Part shown: piece after piece, positions 1-8,769 of the stretch
Position numbering within the stretch: position 1 is the first letter of the stretch
Layout: each line of letters starts with the position of its first letter
Assembly (NCBI GenBank): GCA_019634165.1
Contig: JAHQVT010000008.1
Coordinates: 310,001 to 374,000 of the forward strand
Reading direction: 5' to 3'
Source of the DNA: Rhodospirillales bacterium
Lineage (GTDB): Bacteria; Pseudomonadota; Alphaproteobacteria; Rhodospirillales; Thalassospiraceae
Length of the DNA stretch: 64,000 nt
Position numbers and translations under genes: made by a program
Notes under the pieces: model-generated
The model's input: only the letters and a program-made list of their open reading frames with translations
Told to the model about the DNA's origin: nothing
Database searches by the model: none

Positions 1-46
1 AAATATCAATTAATGATAAAAACCAGTCCAACGGGAGGACTTCCAA

Positions 47-1027
47 ATGAAACACACTGTAAAAACACTTGGACTATGTGCGGTGCTTGCTGGGGCAATT
101 GTTGCCGCCATGCCGGCATACGCCGCGACAACACTTCGAATTGGGACAGTTCTGTCGCCGAATGATCCGATGGGGCAGGGGCTTGAAAAGTTCAAACTTG
201 AGGTGGAAAAAGCGACCAATGGCGATGTCGTTATCGAGGTGTTCCACAATTCACAGCTTGGTGACACGACCGAAATGATCGATCAGGCCCGTGCAGGGGC
301 TGGTCTTGGCACGGTTACGGATGTGGCGCGACTTTCAAGTTTTGTTCCGTCACTTGCAATCATGTCTGCACCGTTCCTGTTTGATACCTATGAACAGGCC
401 GATAAGTTTGCGCTTTCGGATGAATATATTTCCTGGGGCGAAGAACTGCGTGAAAAGTCCGGTTTGGTGATGATTGCATCAAATTGGTATCAGGGTGCCC
501 GCCATGCCCTGACCCAAAAGCCGATTGCAAGCCCCGCTGATTTGTCAGGGGTGCGTATGCGGACCATCGGCGCACCTGTTTGGATCGAAACGATCCGCGC
601 AATGGGTGCCGAACCAACTCCGATTGCATGGGGTGAAGTCTATAGCGCGTTGCAGCTTGGGACGATTGATGCTGCCGAAGCCCAGCCAACGGCAATCTGG
701 AATGCCAAACTTTACGAGGTGATCAAGAACGTCACCAAAACCGGCCATATTCAATTGGTAACAGCACTTGTCGTTGGGGCCAGTGCGTGGGATGAAATTT
801 CCCCGGAAAACCAAAAGATCGTGCGCGATCTGGCGGTGGAGAATGGCCGCTATGCATCGAACCTGACCATAGAGCTTGGTGACAAGGCTCTTGAAGATGT
901 TGCTGCAAGCGGCGTTGACGTCAGCGAAGTTGATCTGGCTCCCTTCAAGGAAGCTGTTGCACCGGTCTATAAGATGCTTGAACTCGAAGCAGAGGCCGAG
1001 ATCGTAAATAAGGTTCTTGGGCGTTAA
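47..1027 (+). CDS. dctP: TRAP transporter substrate-binding protein, DctP family
   Basis: This is the periplasmic binding protein of a tripartite (TRAP) transporter, which captures an organic acid and hands it to the DctQM membrane complex. The 326-residue protein opens with a Sec signal peptide whose likely cleavage site follows AYA at about residue 26, and then has the DctP fold start LRIGTVLSPNDP. The conserved R-x-R-x-IGAPVW and SALQLGTIDAAEAQP segments near residues 170-215 belong to the ligand site and dimer region of the family. The start is fixed by GGGAGG eight bases upstream. It is the first gene of dctP-dctQ-dctM. The substrate cannot be read; a GntR/FCD regulator downstream suits a dicarboxylate or sugar acid. 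The promoter lies mostly outside the window. Confidence 0.93.
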   Translation: MKHTVKTLGLCAVLAGAIVAAMPAYAATTLRIGTVLSPNDPMGQGLEKFKLEVEKATNGDVVIEVFHNSQLGDTTEMIDQARAGAGLGTVTDVARLSSFVPSLAIMSAPFLFDTYEQADKFALSDEYISWGEELREKSGLVMIASNWYQGARHALTQKPIASPADLSGVRMRTIGAPVWIETIRAMGAEPTPIAWGEVYSALQLGTIDAAEAQPTAIWNAKLYEVIKNVTKTGHIQLVTALVVGASAWDEISPENQKIVRDLAVENGRYASNLTIELGDKALEDVAASGVDVSEVDLAPFKEAVAPVYKMLELEAEAEIVNKVLGR

Positions 1028-1055
1028 TTTCCGGCCTTTCTCAAAGTGCATTCCC

Positions 1056-1090
1056 AAGTGCGTTGCTGTGCTAGGCGCGGCAACGCACTT
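1056..1090 (+). other. Intercistronic stem-loop between dctP and dctQ
   Basis: A perfect 11-bp stem (AAGTGCGTTGC at 1056-1066 with GCAACGCACTT at 1080-1090) encloses a 13-base loop in the 88-base gap after dctP. No U-run follows, so it is not a classical terminator. By analogy with other binding-protein operons, I infer that it protects the dctP message from 3' decay or partly stops transcription, giving more binding protein than membrane subunits. Confidence 0.6.
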
Positions 1091-1115
1091 CACATCTCAA
1101 GATGGAATAGAATAC

Positions 1116-1568
1116 ATGCTCAAGCGAATTGAGTTTGCCTTTGGCGGCACGCTGCTTGTCACGGTTGTCGCACTTGTTGCAGTTGCATCAGTTTCAAGGG
1201 CAATGGGATCACCGATCATTTGGTCGGTCGAGATGGCGCAACTGATTTTTGCATGGCTGTGCATGTTGGCAGCAGATATCGCCATGCAGGAAGATCGCCA
1301 TTTCGGGTTGGAGATCATACGCGAAGTTCTGTCACCACAGGCAGCCGACCGGATCGAGATTTTCAACATTCTTGTGATCATCGGTTTCCTCGCATTTCTT
1401 CTTTATTACGCTTGGGGCAACATGATTTTGATGCATCCGCGTCTTGTCGGGGCTGCTCAGATCAATGCGTCCTACATTCATGCGTCGATGGTTGTTGGTC
1501 TTTTGCTGATGATGCGCACCATGGTGTCGCAACTGATCCGGCGTATTCGGCGCAAAGGGGCAAACTGA
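1116..1568 (+). CDS. dctQ: TRAP transporter small membrane subunit, DctQ family
   Basis: This is the small integral membrane subunit of the TRAP transporter, a four-helix protein that bridges the binding protein and the large DctM subunit. The 150-residue product has four hydrophobic segments and the family hallmark W-S-x-E-x-A-Q-L-x-F-x-W near residues 28-40, followed by the RHFGLEII segment. An in-frame start exists further upstream at 1017, but it would overlap the dctP stop and run through the intercistronic hairpin, so the ATG giving MLKRIEFAFGG is preferred. The ribosome site there is weak (AAGATGGA). Its stop overlaps the dctM start by one base (TGATG), so the two are translationally coupled. 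Confidence 0.9.
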   Translation: MLKRIEFAFGGTLLVTVVALVAVASVSRAMGSPIIWSVEMAQLIFAWLCMLAADIAMQEDRHFGLEIIREVLSPQAADRIEIFNILVIIGFLAFLLYYAWGNMILMHPRLVGAAQINASYIHASMVVGLLLMMRTMVSQLIRRIRRKGAN

Positions 1569-2848
1569 TGCTGACGTTGATCGCAGTTCTCTTCACAGTT
1601 TTCCTCATTATCGGTATGCCGGTTGCCTTTGCACTTGGGCTTGCGTCTATTCCGGTTTTTGTTGTCAGTGGCGCAATGCCGCCAACCGTCGTTATTCAAA
1701 AAATGGTCACGGCAACGCAAAGTTTCCCGCTTTTGGCGGTGCCATTCTTTATCCTTGCCGGGAATTTGATGAATGTGACGGGCATTACCGTTCGATTGGT
1801 TCGGTTTGCCAGATTGTTAACCGGCTGGATGGCCGGTGGGTTGGCGCAGGTATCAATTGTCCTAAGCTTCATGATGGGGGGCATTTCCGGGTCTGCTGTT
1901 GCAGATGCCTCGATGGAAGCACGCTTGCTTGGTCCCAGCATGATCAAACAAGGATATTCAAAGGCGACAACAGCCGCGATCTTGGCTTTTGGCTCGGTCA
2001 TTACCGCAACCATCCCACCCAGTATCGGCTTGATCCTGTTTGGCTTTGTCAATGAAGTATCAATCGGGCGCCTGTTCCTTGCAGGCATTTTGCCCGGTAT
2101 TTTCCTGACATTCGTTCTGATGGGGACGTCCTGGTTTGTCGCACATAAAAACGGCTATAAACCCGATCTTCCAAAGGTTCCCAGTGGTAAGGAACTGTTG
2201 TCGAGTTTCTTCGAAAGTGTTTGGGCGCTGGCATTTCCGGTGATTTTGATTGTCGGTTTCCGTTTTGGTTTGTTCACCGCAACCGAAGCCGGCGCTTTCC
2301 TTGTTTTTTATGCGCTTTGTGTCGGGCTGTTCGTGTATCGCGAACTGGATTTCAAAAAACTGGGTGAGGCAATTTCAAGTTCGATCTCGGATCTGGGCAT
2401 GGTCATGTTGTTGATTATCATGGCTGCCGTACTTGGATATGCGATGACCATTGAACGTGCGCCTCAGCAGATTACCGAGTTTGTAACGACATTAACCGAA
2501 GACCCGGTCTTTATTCTTGGTTTGGTTGTGATCGTTCTGGTGGTAAGCGGCATGTTTCTTGAGGGGGCGGCTAACATACTTTTGGTAACGCCAATTGTCA
2601 TGCCGGTACTTGTTAATGCCGGTTATGACCCTGTCCATATGGGTATCTTGATTGTCACATTGATCAATTTCGGCGGTCTGACGCCGCCTGTGGGCGTGAT
2701 CATGTTTACGGTGTGCGGCATTCTTGATGTCAAGACCGGCGCCTATAGCCGGGCTTCTATCCCGTTCTTTATCGCAATGGTGATCTTCTTCATCCTGCTG
2801 GCAACCGCGCCGAGCTTGACGTTGATATTGCCTAATACATTGATGTAA
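1568..2848 (+). CDS. dctM: TRAP transporter large permease, DctM family
   Basis: This is the large permease subunit of the TRAP transporter, which carries the substrate path and couples uptake to sodium or proton entry. The 426-residue protein is hydrophobic throughout, with about 12 membrane segments. It has the family signatures MGGISGSAVADAS near residue 98 and the second-half repeat NFGGLTPPVGVIMF near residue 365. The reading frame stays open far upstream, but the ATG that overlaps the dctQ stop gives the normal DctM N-terminus (MLTLIAVLFTVFLIIGMPVAFALG) in the usual size range. It ends the transporter operon; the GntR gene follows after about 50 bases. Confidence 0.94.
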   Translation: MLTLIAVLFTVFLIIGMPVAFALGLASIPVFVVSGAMPPTVVIQKMVTATQSFPLLAVPFFILAGNLMNVTGITVRLVRFARLLTGWMAGGLAQVSIVLSFMMGGISGSAVADASMEARLLGPSMIKQGYSKATTAAILAFGSVITATIPPSIGLILFGFVNEVSIGRLFLAGILPGIFLTFVLMGTSWFVAHKNGYKPDLPKVPSGKELLSSFFESVWALAFPVILIVGFRFGLFTATEAGAFLVFYALCVGLFVYRELDFKKLGEAISSSISDLGMVMLLIIMAAVLGYAMTIERAPQQITEFVTTLTEDPVFILGLVVIVLVVSGMFLEGAANILLVTPIVMPVLVNAGYDPVHMGILIVTLINFGGLTPPVGVIMFTVCGILDVKTGAYSRASIPFFIAMVIFFILLATAPSLTLILPNTLM

Positions 2849-2896
2849 TGAGTGAACCTAAGAATTCAGGCATCTGAAGAATTGCCGAGGAGACAA

Positions 2897-3619
2897 ATGA
2901 AGATGAAAACATCTACAGGTGGCCTGATTGCTGGGTATGATGGCGGGATCAAGACCAATGCGCATGTTCCGGCCTCTGCCTTGGTATATGAAGAAATCCG
3001 AAATCGGATCATCTCGCTGGCACTTCCGCCTGAAACCACCCTTGTTCGCGCCGAATTGGCGGATAGTTTTAATGTCAGTCAATCCCCCGTGCGCGAGGCG
3101 ATCTTGCGCCTTGAACAAAGCGGTTTGGTTGTTTCCTATCCGCAGTCACGCACTGTCGTCACCAAAATTGACGTTGATCGCATTCGCGAAGAACATTTTC
3201 TACGCGTGGCGGCTGAATGTGAAGTGGTTCGGCAATTAGCAGAATCAAAGGATTCCAGCGCGGTGATCAAGGCCAAAGGTATGGTCAAACTGCAAGAAGC
3301 CCTTGTCGGGGATATTGAACAGATTGACCTGTTTAAGCAGCTTGATGAAACGTTTCATGCGGCACTTTTTAACGGTGTTAACCAATCCAACCTGCATTTG
3401 CACATTACCGCACAAAGCGGGCATTTAGCCCGGGTTCGAACCCTTGATTTACCGCGCGCAGGCAAAATGGTTTCTGTCCTTGAGGAACACAAGGCAATTA
3501 TCGAAGCTATTCAATCGGGTGACGGCACCGCAGCCAGCGCAGAAATGCGTCAGCACCTGTCTGGCACGATGCGACGACTGCCACAAATTATCGAAGAAAA
3601 CAGGGATCTGTTTACCTAA
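2897..3619 (+). CDS. GntR-family regulator with FCD ligand domain
   Basis: This is a transcription factor of the FadR/GntR type, probably the repressor or sensor for the TRAP operon just upstream. The 240-residue protein has an N-terminal winged helix (about residues 28-92, with the recognition region LADSFNVSQSPVREAILRLE) and a C-terminal all-helical FCD domain with the acidic and histidine positions (DETFHAAL, EHKAIIEAI) that bind a metal and an organic acid. GAGGAG four bases before the ATG decides the start; a GTG 45 bases earlier is in frame but has no such site. Co-orientation and proximity with dctPQM suggest local control. No operator can be assigned, because the dctP promoter region is cut by the window edge. 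Confidence 0.88.
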   Translation: MKMKTSTGGLIAGYDGGIKTNAHVPASALVYEEIRNRIISLALPPETTLVRAELADSFNVSQSPVREAILRLEQSGLVVSYPQSRTVVTKIDVDRIREEHFLRVAAECEVVRQLAESKDSSAVIKAKGMVKLQEALVGDIEQIDLFKQLDETFHAALFNGVNQSNLHLHITAQSGHLARVRTLDLPRAGKMVSVLEEHKAIIEAIQSGDGTAASAEMRQHLSGTMRRLPQIIEENRDLFT

Positions 3620-3765
3620 AAGTTGCGCGGAATTGGTTTTGGTCATTATTGATCGCCGCAAAGCTACCAATAAGCTTTGGCACTGTGGACTGTGTTGCGA
3701 AAAGCCTTGAATAAAAGCCTGAAGAAACAGGCGTGCCGCAAAATAATCGCCGCACGCCTTCAAGA

Positions 3766-4605
3766 TCAGGCACTTTTTGCTATATGCCACAGGCCGGTTC
3801 GTGCCACTTCTTCGGCATAGGTGCGCAAGCTGTTTGGCTTCCGTCCCAAAATCTGTTCGACATCTGAGGTCGGTGCGCTATTGCGCCCGTCCAGAACTTC
3901 AGAAAACAGATAACGGATCAAACCGCGAAAATCTTCTGGAACGCCATCCTTGGCCATCTCTGCATCAAGTTCATCAAGGGTGATCGGGATGAAGTCGATC
4001 TTACGGTTGGTTGCATCACTTAGGATGGATGTAACTTCCATGAATGTCAGGGCATTTGGCCCCGAAAGTTCATAAGTTTTGCCGATATGCTTTGAATCCA
4101 GCAAGCAGGCAACCGCACAGTCGGCAATATCATTGGCATCAATGAATGGTTCGGGGATGTCCCCAGCGGGCAGGGCAAGGGCGCCTTGTTGGATATAGGG
4201 CAAGAACAGGTCTTCACTGAAATTCTGGAAGAACCAGTTTGCCCGAAGGACGGTTACATCTGCACCGGAATGGCGCAGGACATCTTCTGCCCGATGTGCC
4301 GCCTCTTCGCCGCGACCTGACAGCATCACAATCCGTTTTGCGCCATGCGCAATCGCCTTTTTCGCAAAGGCCGCAATGATTTCATCCGATCCGGGGACGG
4401 CGAGGTCTGGCTGAAACGTCGCATAAATCGCATCAATATTGCGCAGCGCGTCATCCCATGTTTCGGGTTTCGTCCAGTCAAAAGCTGGCGTTGTACTGCG
4501 TGAGACGGCACGCACATCGTGGCCTTTGGATTGCAGTTTTTCGGTAACGCGTTTACCGGTTTTTGCTGTGGCACCAAGGACGAGAAAACGGGTTTTTGTG
4601 GTCAT
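3766..4605 (-). CDS. NmrA-like NAD(P)-binding oxidoreductase
   Basis: This is an atypical short-chain dehydrogenase of the NmrA/HSCARG group, which binds NAD(P) and may act as a quinone reductase or redox sensor. The 279-residue protein begins with a Rossmann fold containing GATAKTGKRV (about residues 11-20). It has the ANWFFQNF segment near residue 146 typical of NmrA-like proteins, and lacks the catalytic YxxxK of classical SDRs. AGGAG nine bases upstream supports the ATG. It is transcribed divergently from a TetR gene, and the shared intergenic region contains a 17-bp palindrome, so the TetR protein probably represses this gene. The substrate is unknown. Confidence 0.85.
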   Translation of the reverse strand: MTTKTRFLVLGATAKTGKRVTEKLQSKGHDVRAVSRSTTPAFDWTKPETWDDALRNIDAIYATFQPDLAVPGSDEIIAAFAKKAIAHGAKRIVMLSGRGEEAAHRAEDVLRHSGADVTVLRANWFFQNFSEDLFLPYIQQGALALPAGDIPEPFIDANDIADCAVACLLDSKHIGKTYELSGPNALTFMEVTSILSDATNRKIDFIPITLDELDAEMAKDGVPEDFRGLIRYLFSEVLDGRNSAPTSDVEQILGRKPNSLRTYAEEVARTGLWHIAKSA

Positions 4606-4648
4606 GGTTTTGGCTCCTGAGTTGGATGTTAAAAATATGAATAATCCT

Positions 4649-4665
4649 CACATTTGCTAAATGTG
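4649..4665. promoter_or_regulatory. Palindromic operator between nmrA-like and tetR genes
   Basis: A perfect inverted repeat CACATTT-gct-AAATGTG lies 44 bases upstream of the NmrA-type gene and 124 bases upstream of the chosen tetR start. It is flanked by the near-direct repeat AATCCTCA / AATCCTCG. Size and placement fit a dimeric TetR operator that controls both promoters. The binding protein is inferred from position only. Confidence 0.55.
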
Positions 4666-4788
4666 ATAAATCCTCGTATTTTGTTCGTCAAGAGAGTTGC
4701 GCCATCACATAACTGTTTTCGTCGGTTATCTGGGGTGCAATCATGGATAAAAATAGGACTTAAGTATTTGTCGAATAACGTGAAAAAG

Positions 4789-5388
4789 ATGCGCCGTGCG
4801 CCGACGCAAAAAAGAAGCCGCGAACGGGTGGAAAACATCCTTAAAGCGGCGTGCGATCTGATTTCGGCAAGCGGAAGTGACACGATGAAGATGGGGGAAC
4901 TCGCCGAAAAGGCAGGAGTCTCGATCGGGTCGCTCTATCAATATTTCCCGGACAAAGCGTCGATCATTCATGCCTTGGCACAGCGATATAACGAAGAATC
5001 ACAGCATTGTATTGACGAAGCATTGGCAGAAGTCGCAACGGAGCGTGATCTGATTACTGCCTTTGATCAATTGATTGATACCTATTACGACTTATTTCTC
5101 GCCGAGCCGGTGATTTGTGACATCTGGACGGGAACCCAAGCAGATAAGACCTTGCGCGACATGGAACTTGAAGTCAGTCGGGCAAACGCCCAATTGCTGA
5201 CGCGCGCAATTCTTCGGATACGCCATAATGATGGGGATGCATCGACATTTGCCGCGCGGTGCCTGTTGATTATGTATACGGGCGAGGCCACCATGCGCCT
5301 TGCGATATCCGTTCCGGCAAGCGAAGGACGCGAAATCATCAGCAGCTATAAACGCATGGTCCGCCGGGAATTATCTGAAATGCTTTAG
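4789..5388 (+). CDS. TetR/AcrR-family transcriptional regulator
   Basis: This is a dimeric repressor with an N-terminal TetR helix-turn-helix (about residues 10-60, core MGELAEKAGVSIGSLYQYFPDKASI) and a helical ligand domain in the remaining 140 residues. At 199 residues from the chosen ATG the length is normal for the family. The frame is open upstream to 4654, but that extension runs through the palindromic operator and has no ribosome site. A GTG nine bases earlier is an alternative. It probably controls itself and the divergent NmrA-type gene. The ligand is unknown. Confidence 0.88.
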   Translation: MRRAPTQKRSRERVENILKAACDLISASGSDTMKMGELAEKAGVSIGSLYQYFPDKASIIHALAQRYNEESQHCIDEALAEVATERDLITAFDQLIDTYYDLFLAEPVICDIWTGTQADKTLRDMELEVSRANAQLLTRAILRIRHNDGDASTFAARCLLIMYTGEATMRLAISVPASEGREIISSYKRMVRRELSEML

Positions 5389-5876
5389 TTGGCATGTGTA
5401 GGTAAGACGCTTGTCTTAGTCGCTTAAGGTATCAAGGAATTCTTCGCGCCGCGATTGGCCAATCCACTGGGTGTAAAAGCCTACCGCTTCGCGTCGGTTA
5501 TCATCGTTTGTCCATAAAAGGCCCGGCCGTACCCGGTTGGAGGATAGTGCAAATCCTGCCAAACGATCTTTCGCCTGTCGGTGTTTGCTGCTGCGAGAAG
5601 ATTCTTTCGATCACATTTTTGAACCAGCTGTTCATGAGATGATAGAAAATTCAGAGTGGAAATACGATGAATCGTGTTCAGCAATACGCCATCAAGCCAT
5701 TTATGCACCACAATTAATGGTGGAACTGTCTGTTTGTGATGCTCTTTAGTCACAATTTCGTGATTTTGTAGCTGAAGTTAAACATTTGTGCTGTGCGACA
5801 GGTTTTAAGTGACTTATAGTCGGTTAGTTTCTGGGGAGGGGCGTGAGTTTAAAAATACGCATCTAGGGACAGATGA
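5389..5876. other. 488-base stretch without a confident gene
   Basis: The gap between tetR and the first sulfotransferase holds only short competing open frames on both strands. The one noteworthy piece is a start-less minus-strand frame (listed separately). The last 60 bases contain an AT-rich TATAGT box near 5815 and the ribosome site AGGGACAG of the next gene. No terminator hairpin or RNA was recognised. Confidence 0.5.
5416..5610 (-). pseudogene. Possible gene remnant lacking a start codon
   Basis: This minus-strand frame of 64 codons has no ATG and is bounded upstream by stop codons, but its translation looks protein-like (…GLLWTNDDNRREAVGFYTQ…) and ends in a hydrophilic tail. An overlapping frame on the same strand, which starts near 5753, could be the N-terminal part separated by a frameshift. 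The family is not recognised. It may also be a chance frame. Confidence 0.2.
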
Positions 5877-7652
5877 ATGACGCAGTCGAAACCTGACATT
5901 GCAAGGGATTTAAAACAGGCAATGTCGGCCGCCGAATTTAGTACGGCGGCCCGGATTGGTGCCCGGATTCTTAAGGTCCATCCGAAAAGAACCGACATTC
6001 AGATTATGACAGCGGTTAGTGAGTTGCAGGGCGGAAGCCCAGTAAGTGCCGGTCAACGCCTTAGAAAGCTCTTTAGAAACGTTCCTACAAACGATCCGCT
6101 ATTTGCGCCTGTTGCACAAAATTTATTGCAATATTGCTATATCTCAAATGACTTTAATTCAGTCGAGTCGGCGATTGAACAACGTCTGCGTGCTGCGCCG
6201 CGGAACGATACGCTTTCTTACATGCTTGGTGACTTTATTTTCCAGAGAGAAGTAGCCAAAAGTCCGGGCCGCTGCATTGCACCTAAGCTGTCTCGTGCGA
6301 TCAAGGTACTTTCTGGTATTCCTGAACGCAGCCCCCGGTTCATTGATGCGCAAAAAGTGATGGCGCGTGTTCATTTGCATCAAGAACAATACGCGCAGGC
6401 ATTTGCGTTGCTTGAAGCTTTCATTGCCCGCGAACCCAAAAATATCGAAATGCGGATGCTTTTGGCGTCCAGCTATGCCGCAGCAGCAGAAGTTGAAAAA
6501 GCTGTTTCAGCCAGTTTATCGATTATCGCAGATGCACCGGATTACAGTTCGCAGCCTTATTTGATTATTTCCTTTTTGCGCCCGCAATCGATGCCAGAGT
6601 CAGCCGCCAAGTTTTTAGGTGAGATGATCGGCAAATCCGGGTTGTCGATTGGCGAATTTTATAACGCGGCTTTTGCGTTGGCCAAGATCGAAGAAACCCA
6701 AGGAAATATGAAAGCGGCGTTCGCGTATTATCAAAAGGCGCACGCTGCCAACCGCAAAGCGCGCCCGATTGATATGGCACAAGAACTAACCGAACTGGCG
6801 CGTTTGTCGGAAATATCTAGGAATACGGGCCGCGCCAATGACCCGGTATCTGTTTTGGAACTTTCTGAAAACGCCACGGGTCCAAAGCCGATCTTTATCG
6901 TTGGGATGCCGCGTTCTGGTACAACCTTGACCGAACGTATTTTGGGTGCGCATCCAGATGTTCATGCTGCCGGTGAGATTGGCGATTTTGCCAAGGCGGT
7001 TGTCGATGTTGTGGGACCGGGGAAAACATCCGATCAATTGGCACGTATGGATGGCAAGGCTGTTCGGGCCATCAGAAAGCAATATCTTGATGCGCTACAG
7101 GCCTTTGCGCCAGACAAGCGGTTTGTCACCAATAAAACACCAGCCAATTTTATTCGTGTGGAAATGATCAGACGGGTATTTCCCGATGCGCCAATCTTGC
7201 ATACGCATCGCTATCCGTTGGCGACCTGTTTGTCGATATATACAACACCCTTTGCCATTCCGATGCGGTTTGCCGATGATCTTGGTGAATTTGCCGATTA
7301 TTACAGCGCTTATGTTCGTTTGATGGAGACGCTCTTTGAAACGGACCAAAACGGGATGCTTTATGATCTGTCATATGAGGACTTGGTGGCTGATCCAGAA
7401 GTAGTAACCAAGGATTTTCTTGCCCATTGTGGGTTGGATTGGCACCCGGAATGTCTTGAATTCTATCGGGCCGACAATGCCGCTGCGACGGCAAGTATGA
7501 TCCAAGTCCGCCGACCGATTTTCAAAGATTCTCTTGGGAAATGGCAGCGGTTTGAACCCTTTATCGGGCCACTTGCCAAACTTGCCGAAGATGGCGATAA
7601 CGCCAAGGTGAAAACAGCGCAGAAATCTTCAGGCAAAACGGTTGCTGCGTGA
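5877..7652 (+). CDS. TPR-repeat sulfotransferase (first of four paralogues)
   Basis: This predicted PAPS-dependent sulfotransferase would move sulfate from 3'-phosphoadenosine-5'-phosphosulfate to an unknown acceptor. The 591-residue protein has tetratricopeptide-like helical repeats over roughly residues 1-320. A Sulfotransfer_3 type domain follows, with the 5'-phosphosulfate loop IFIVGMPRSGTTLTERIL near residue 343, and a later THRYPLATCLSIY segment that corresponds to the 3'-phosphate site. There is no signal peptide, so it is cytoplasmic. The ATG has AGGGACAG just upstream; another ATG four bases earlier is out of frame. Three relatives lie in tandem at 16-21.6 kb. This copy is the most divergent (HRYP where the others have RRDP or RRHP). 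A deaminase follows after 69 bases. Confidence 0.85.
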   Translation: MTQSKPDIARDLKQAMSAAEFSTAARIGARILKVHPKRTDIQIMTAVSELQGGSPVSAGQRLRKLFRNVPTNDPLFAPVAQNLLQYCYISNDFNSVESAIEQRLRAAPRNDTLSYMLGDFIFQREVAKSPGRCIAPKLSRAIKVLSGIPERSPRFIDAQKVMARVHLHQEQYAQAFALLEAFIAREPKNIEMRMLLASSYAAAAEVEKAVSASLSIIADAPDYSSQPYLIISFLRPQSMPESAAKFLGEMIGKSGLSIGEFYNAAFALAKIEETQGNMKAAFAYYQKAHAANRKARPIDMAQELTELARLSEISRNTGRANDPVSVLELSENATGPKPIFIVGMPRSGTTLTERILGAHPDVHAAGEIGDFAKAVVDVVGPGKTSDQLARMDGKAVRAIRKQYLDALQAFAPDKRFVTNKTPANFIRVEMIRRVFPDAPILHTHRYPLATCLSIYTTPFAIPMRFADDLGEFADYYSAYVRLMETLFETDQNGMLYDLSYEDLVADPEVVTKDFLAHCGLDWHPECLEFYRADNAAATASMIQVRRPIFKDSLGKWQRFEPFIGPLAKLAEDGDNAKVKTAQKSSGKTVAA

Positions 7653-7721
7653 CCTTATGGGAGCTTCGGGTTAGAAGGTATTTCTATATGAAAAAAGATA
7701 CCTAAAGAACCGGAGCGCCCA

Positions 7722-8696
7722 ATGACCCAGACCCTTCCCAAGGCAGAACTGCACTTGCATCTTGAAGGTGCGATGACACCGGCATTGGTTCGGGCTTTTG
7801 CCAAACGCAATGGTCTGACCCTGCCAAATGACATCTATGATGATCAGGACCGTTATATCTGGAACGATTTTCCAGAGTTCCTGAAAAGCTTTGATAAAGC
7901 CAGTGCTGCCATCCGGACCAAACAAGATTATTCCGATCTCACCCATTTCTATCTGACGGAACAAGCCAAGGTCGGCGCGTTGTATGTCGAGATATTTTGT
8001 TCTCCGACCCATGCGGCCGATTGCGGCCTGTCTTATGATGAACATCTTGAAGCGGTGGTTGATGGAATTGATCGCGCCGAGAAAGAAACCGGCATCATCG
8101 GCCGGATCATCATGACGTGTGTCCGCCATGTTGGCGGGGATATTGCGCTAAAGGTTGCCAAGGAAACAGCGGCTTGTGCGCACCCCTATATCGTTGGCTT
8201 TGGGATGGGCGGGAATGAAAGCATGTTCTCGCAAGAAACGTTTTATCCGGCGTTTAAAATTGCCGCGGATGCCGGGTTGGGCTGCACCACCCATGCGGGC
8301 GAAGTGCAGGGACCGCAAAGCGTTTGGGATGCGATTGATAAGCTGCCCGTAACCCGTATCGGTCATGGTGTGCGTTCCATCGAAGATCCGAAACTGGTCG
8401 AAACATTGGCAAAGCGCGGCATCGTTCTGGAAATATGTCCAGGGTCGAATATTGCCTTGTCTGTCTATCCCGACTACGCATCGCACCCATTACGCAAATT
8501 CTATGATTCAGGGGTGAAAGTTACCCTTGGTTCAGACGACCCGCCCTTCTTCTTTACCAGCCTTGCCGATGAATATCAGCGCGCACAGGACGTGTTCGGC
8601 TTTAGTGATGTGGAATTGCTTGATGTGACGCGAACTGCGATTGAAGCCGCCTTTGTCGATGATGCGACCAAGGCCGGTTTGCTGGCCAAGCTTTAA
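7722..8696 (+). CDS. add: Adenosine/adenine deaminase
   Basis: This zinc hydrolase of the purine deaminase family converts adenosine to inosine or adenine to hypoxanthine in purine salvage. The 324-residue protein shows the complete active site. The metal-binding H11-L-H13 lies in KAELHLHLEGA. The third metal histidine is in THAGE and the catalytic histidine in RIGHGVRS. The last metal aspartate is in TLGSDDPPFF. Length and overall pattern fit the bacterial Add family, but adenine deaminases (type 2) look very similar, so the preferred substrate stays open. It follows the sulfotransferase gene in the same direction and ends at a strong terminator. Confidence 0.9.
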   Translation: MTQTLPKAELHLHLEGAMTPALVRAFAKRNGLTLPNDIYDDQDRYIWNDFPEFLKSFDKASAAIRTKQDYSDLTHFYLTEQAKVGALYVEIFCSPTHAADCGLSYDEHLEAVVDGIDRAEKETGIIGRIIMTCVRHVGGDIALKVAKETAACAHPYIVGFGMGGNESMFSQETFYPAFKIAADAGLGCTTHAGEVQGPQSVWDAIDKLPVTRIGHGVRSIEDPKLVETLAKRGIVLEICPGSNIALSVYPDYASHPLRKFYDSGVKVTLGSDDPPFFFTSLADEYQRAQDVFGFSDVELLDVTRTAIEAAFVDDATKAGLLAKL

Positions 8697-8717
8697 GGTC
8701 TTGGTCCTTGCCTTGTT

Positions 8718-8748
8718 AAAAAGCGCCCTTTTAATCGGGCGCTTTTTT
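8718..8748 (+). terminator. Rho-independent terminator of add
   Basis: The stem AAAAAGCGCCC / GGGCGCTTTTT with an eight-base loop is followed by a T-run. It lies 20 bases after the add stop and, read the other way, also after the convergent phyH-type gene. Confidence 0.88.
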
Positions 8749-8769
8749 GTATGTCATTTTGAAAACCTG

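Noticed and set aside
5537-5749. A 70-codon plus-strand frame between tetR and the first sulfotransferase gene
   Set aside because: There is no ribosome site, the translation looks random, and a competing minus-strand frame overlaps it.
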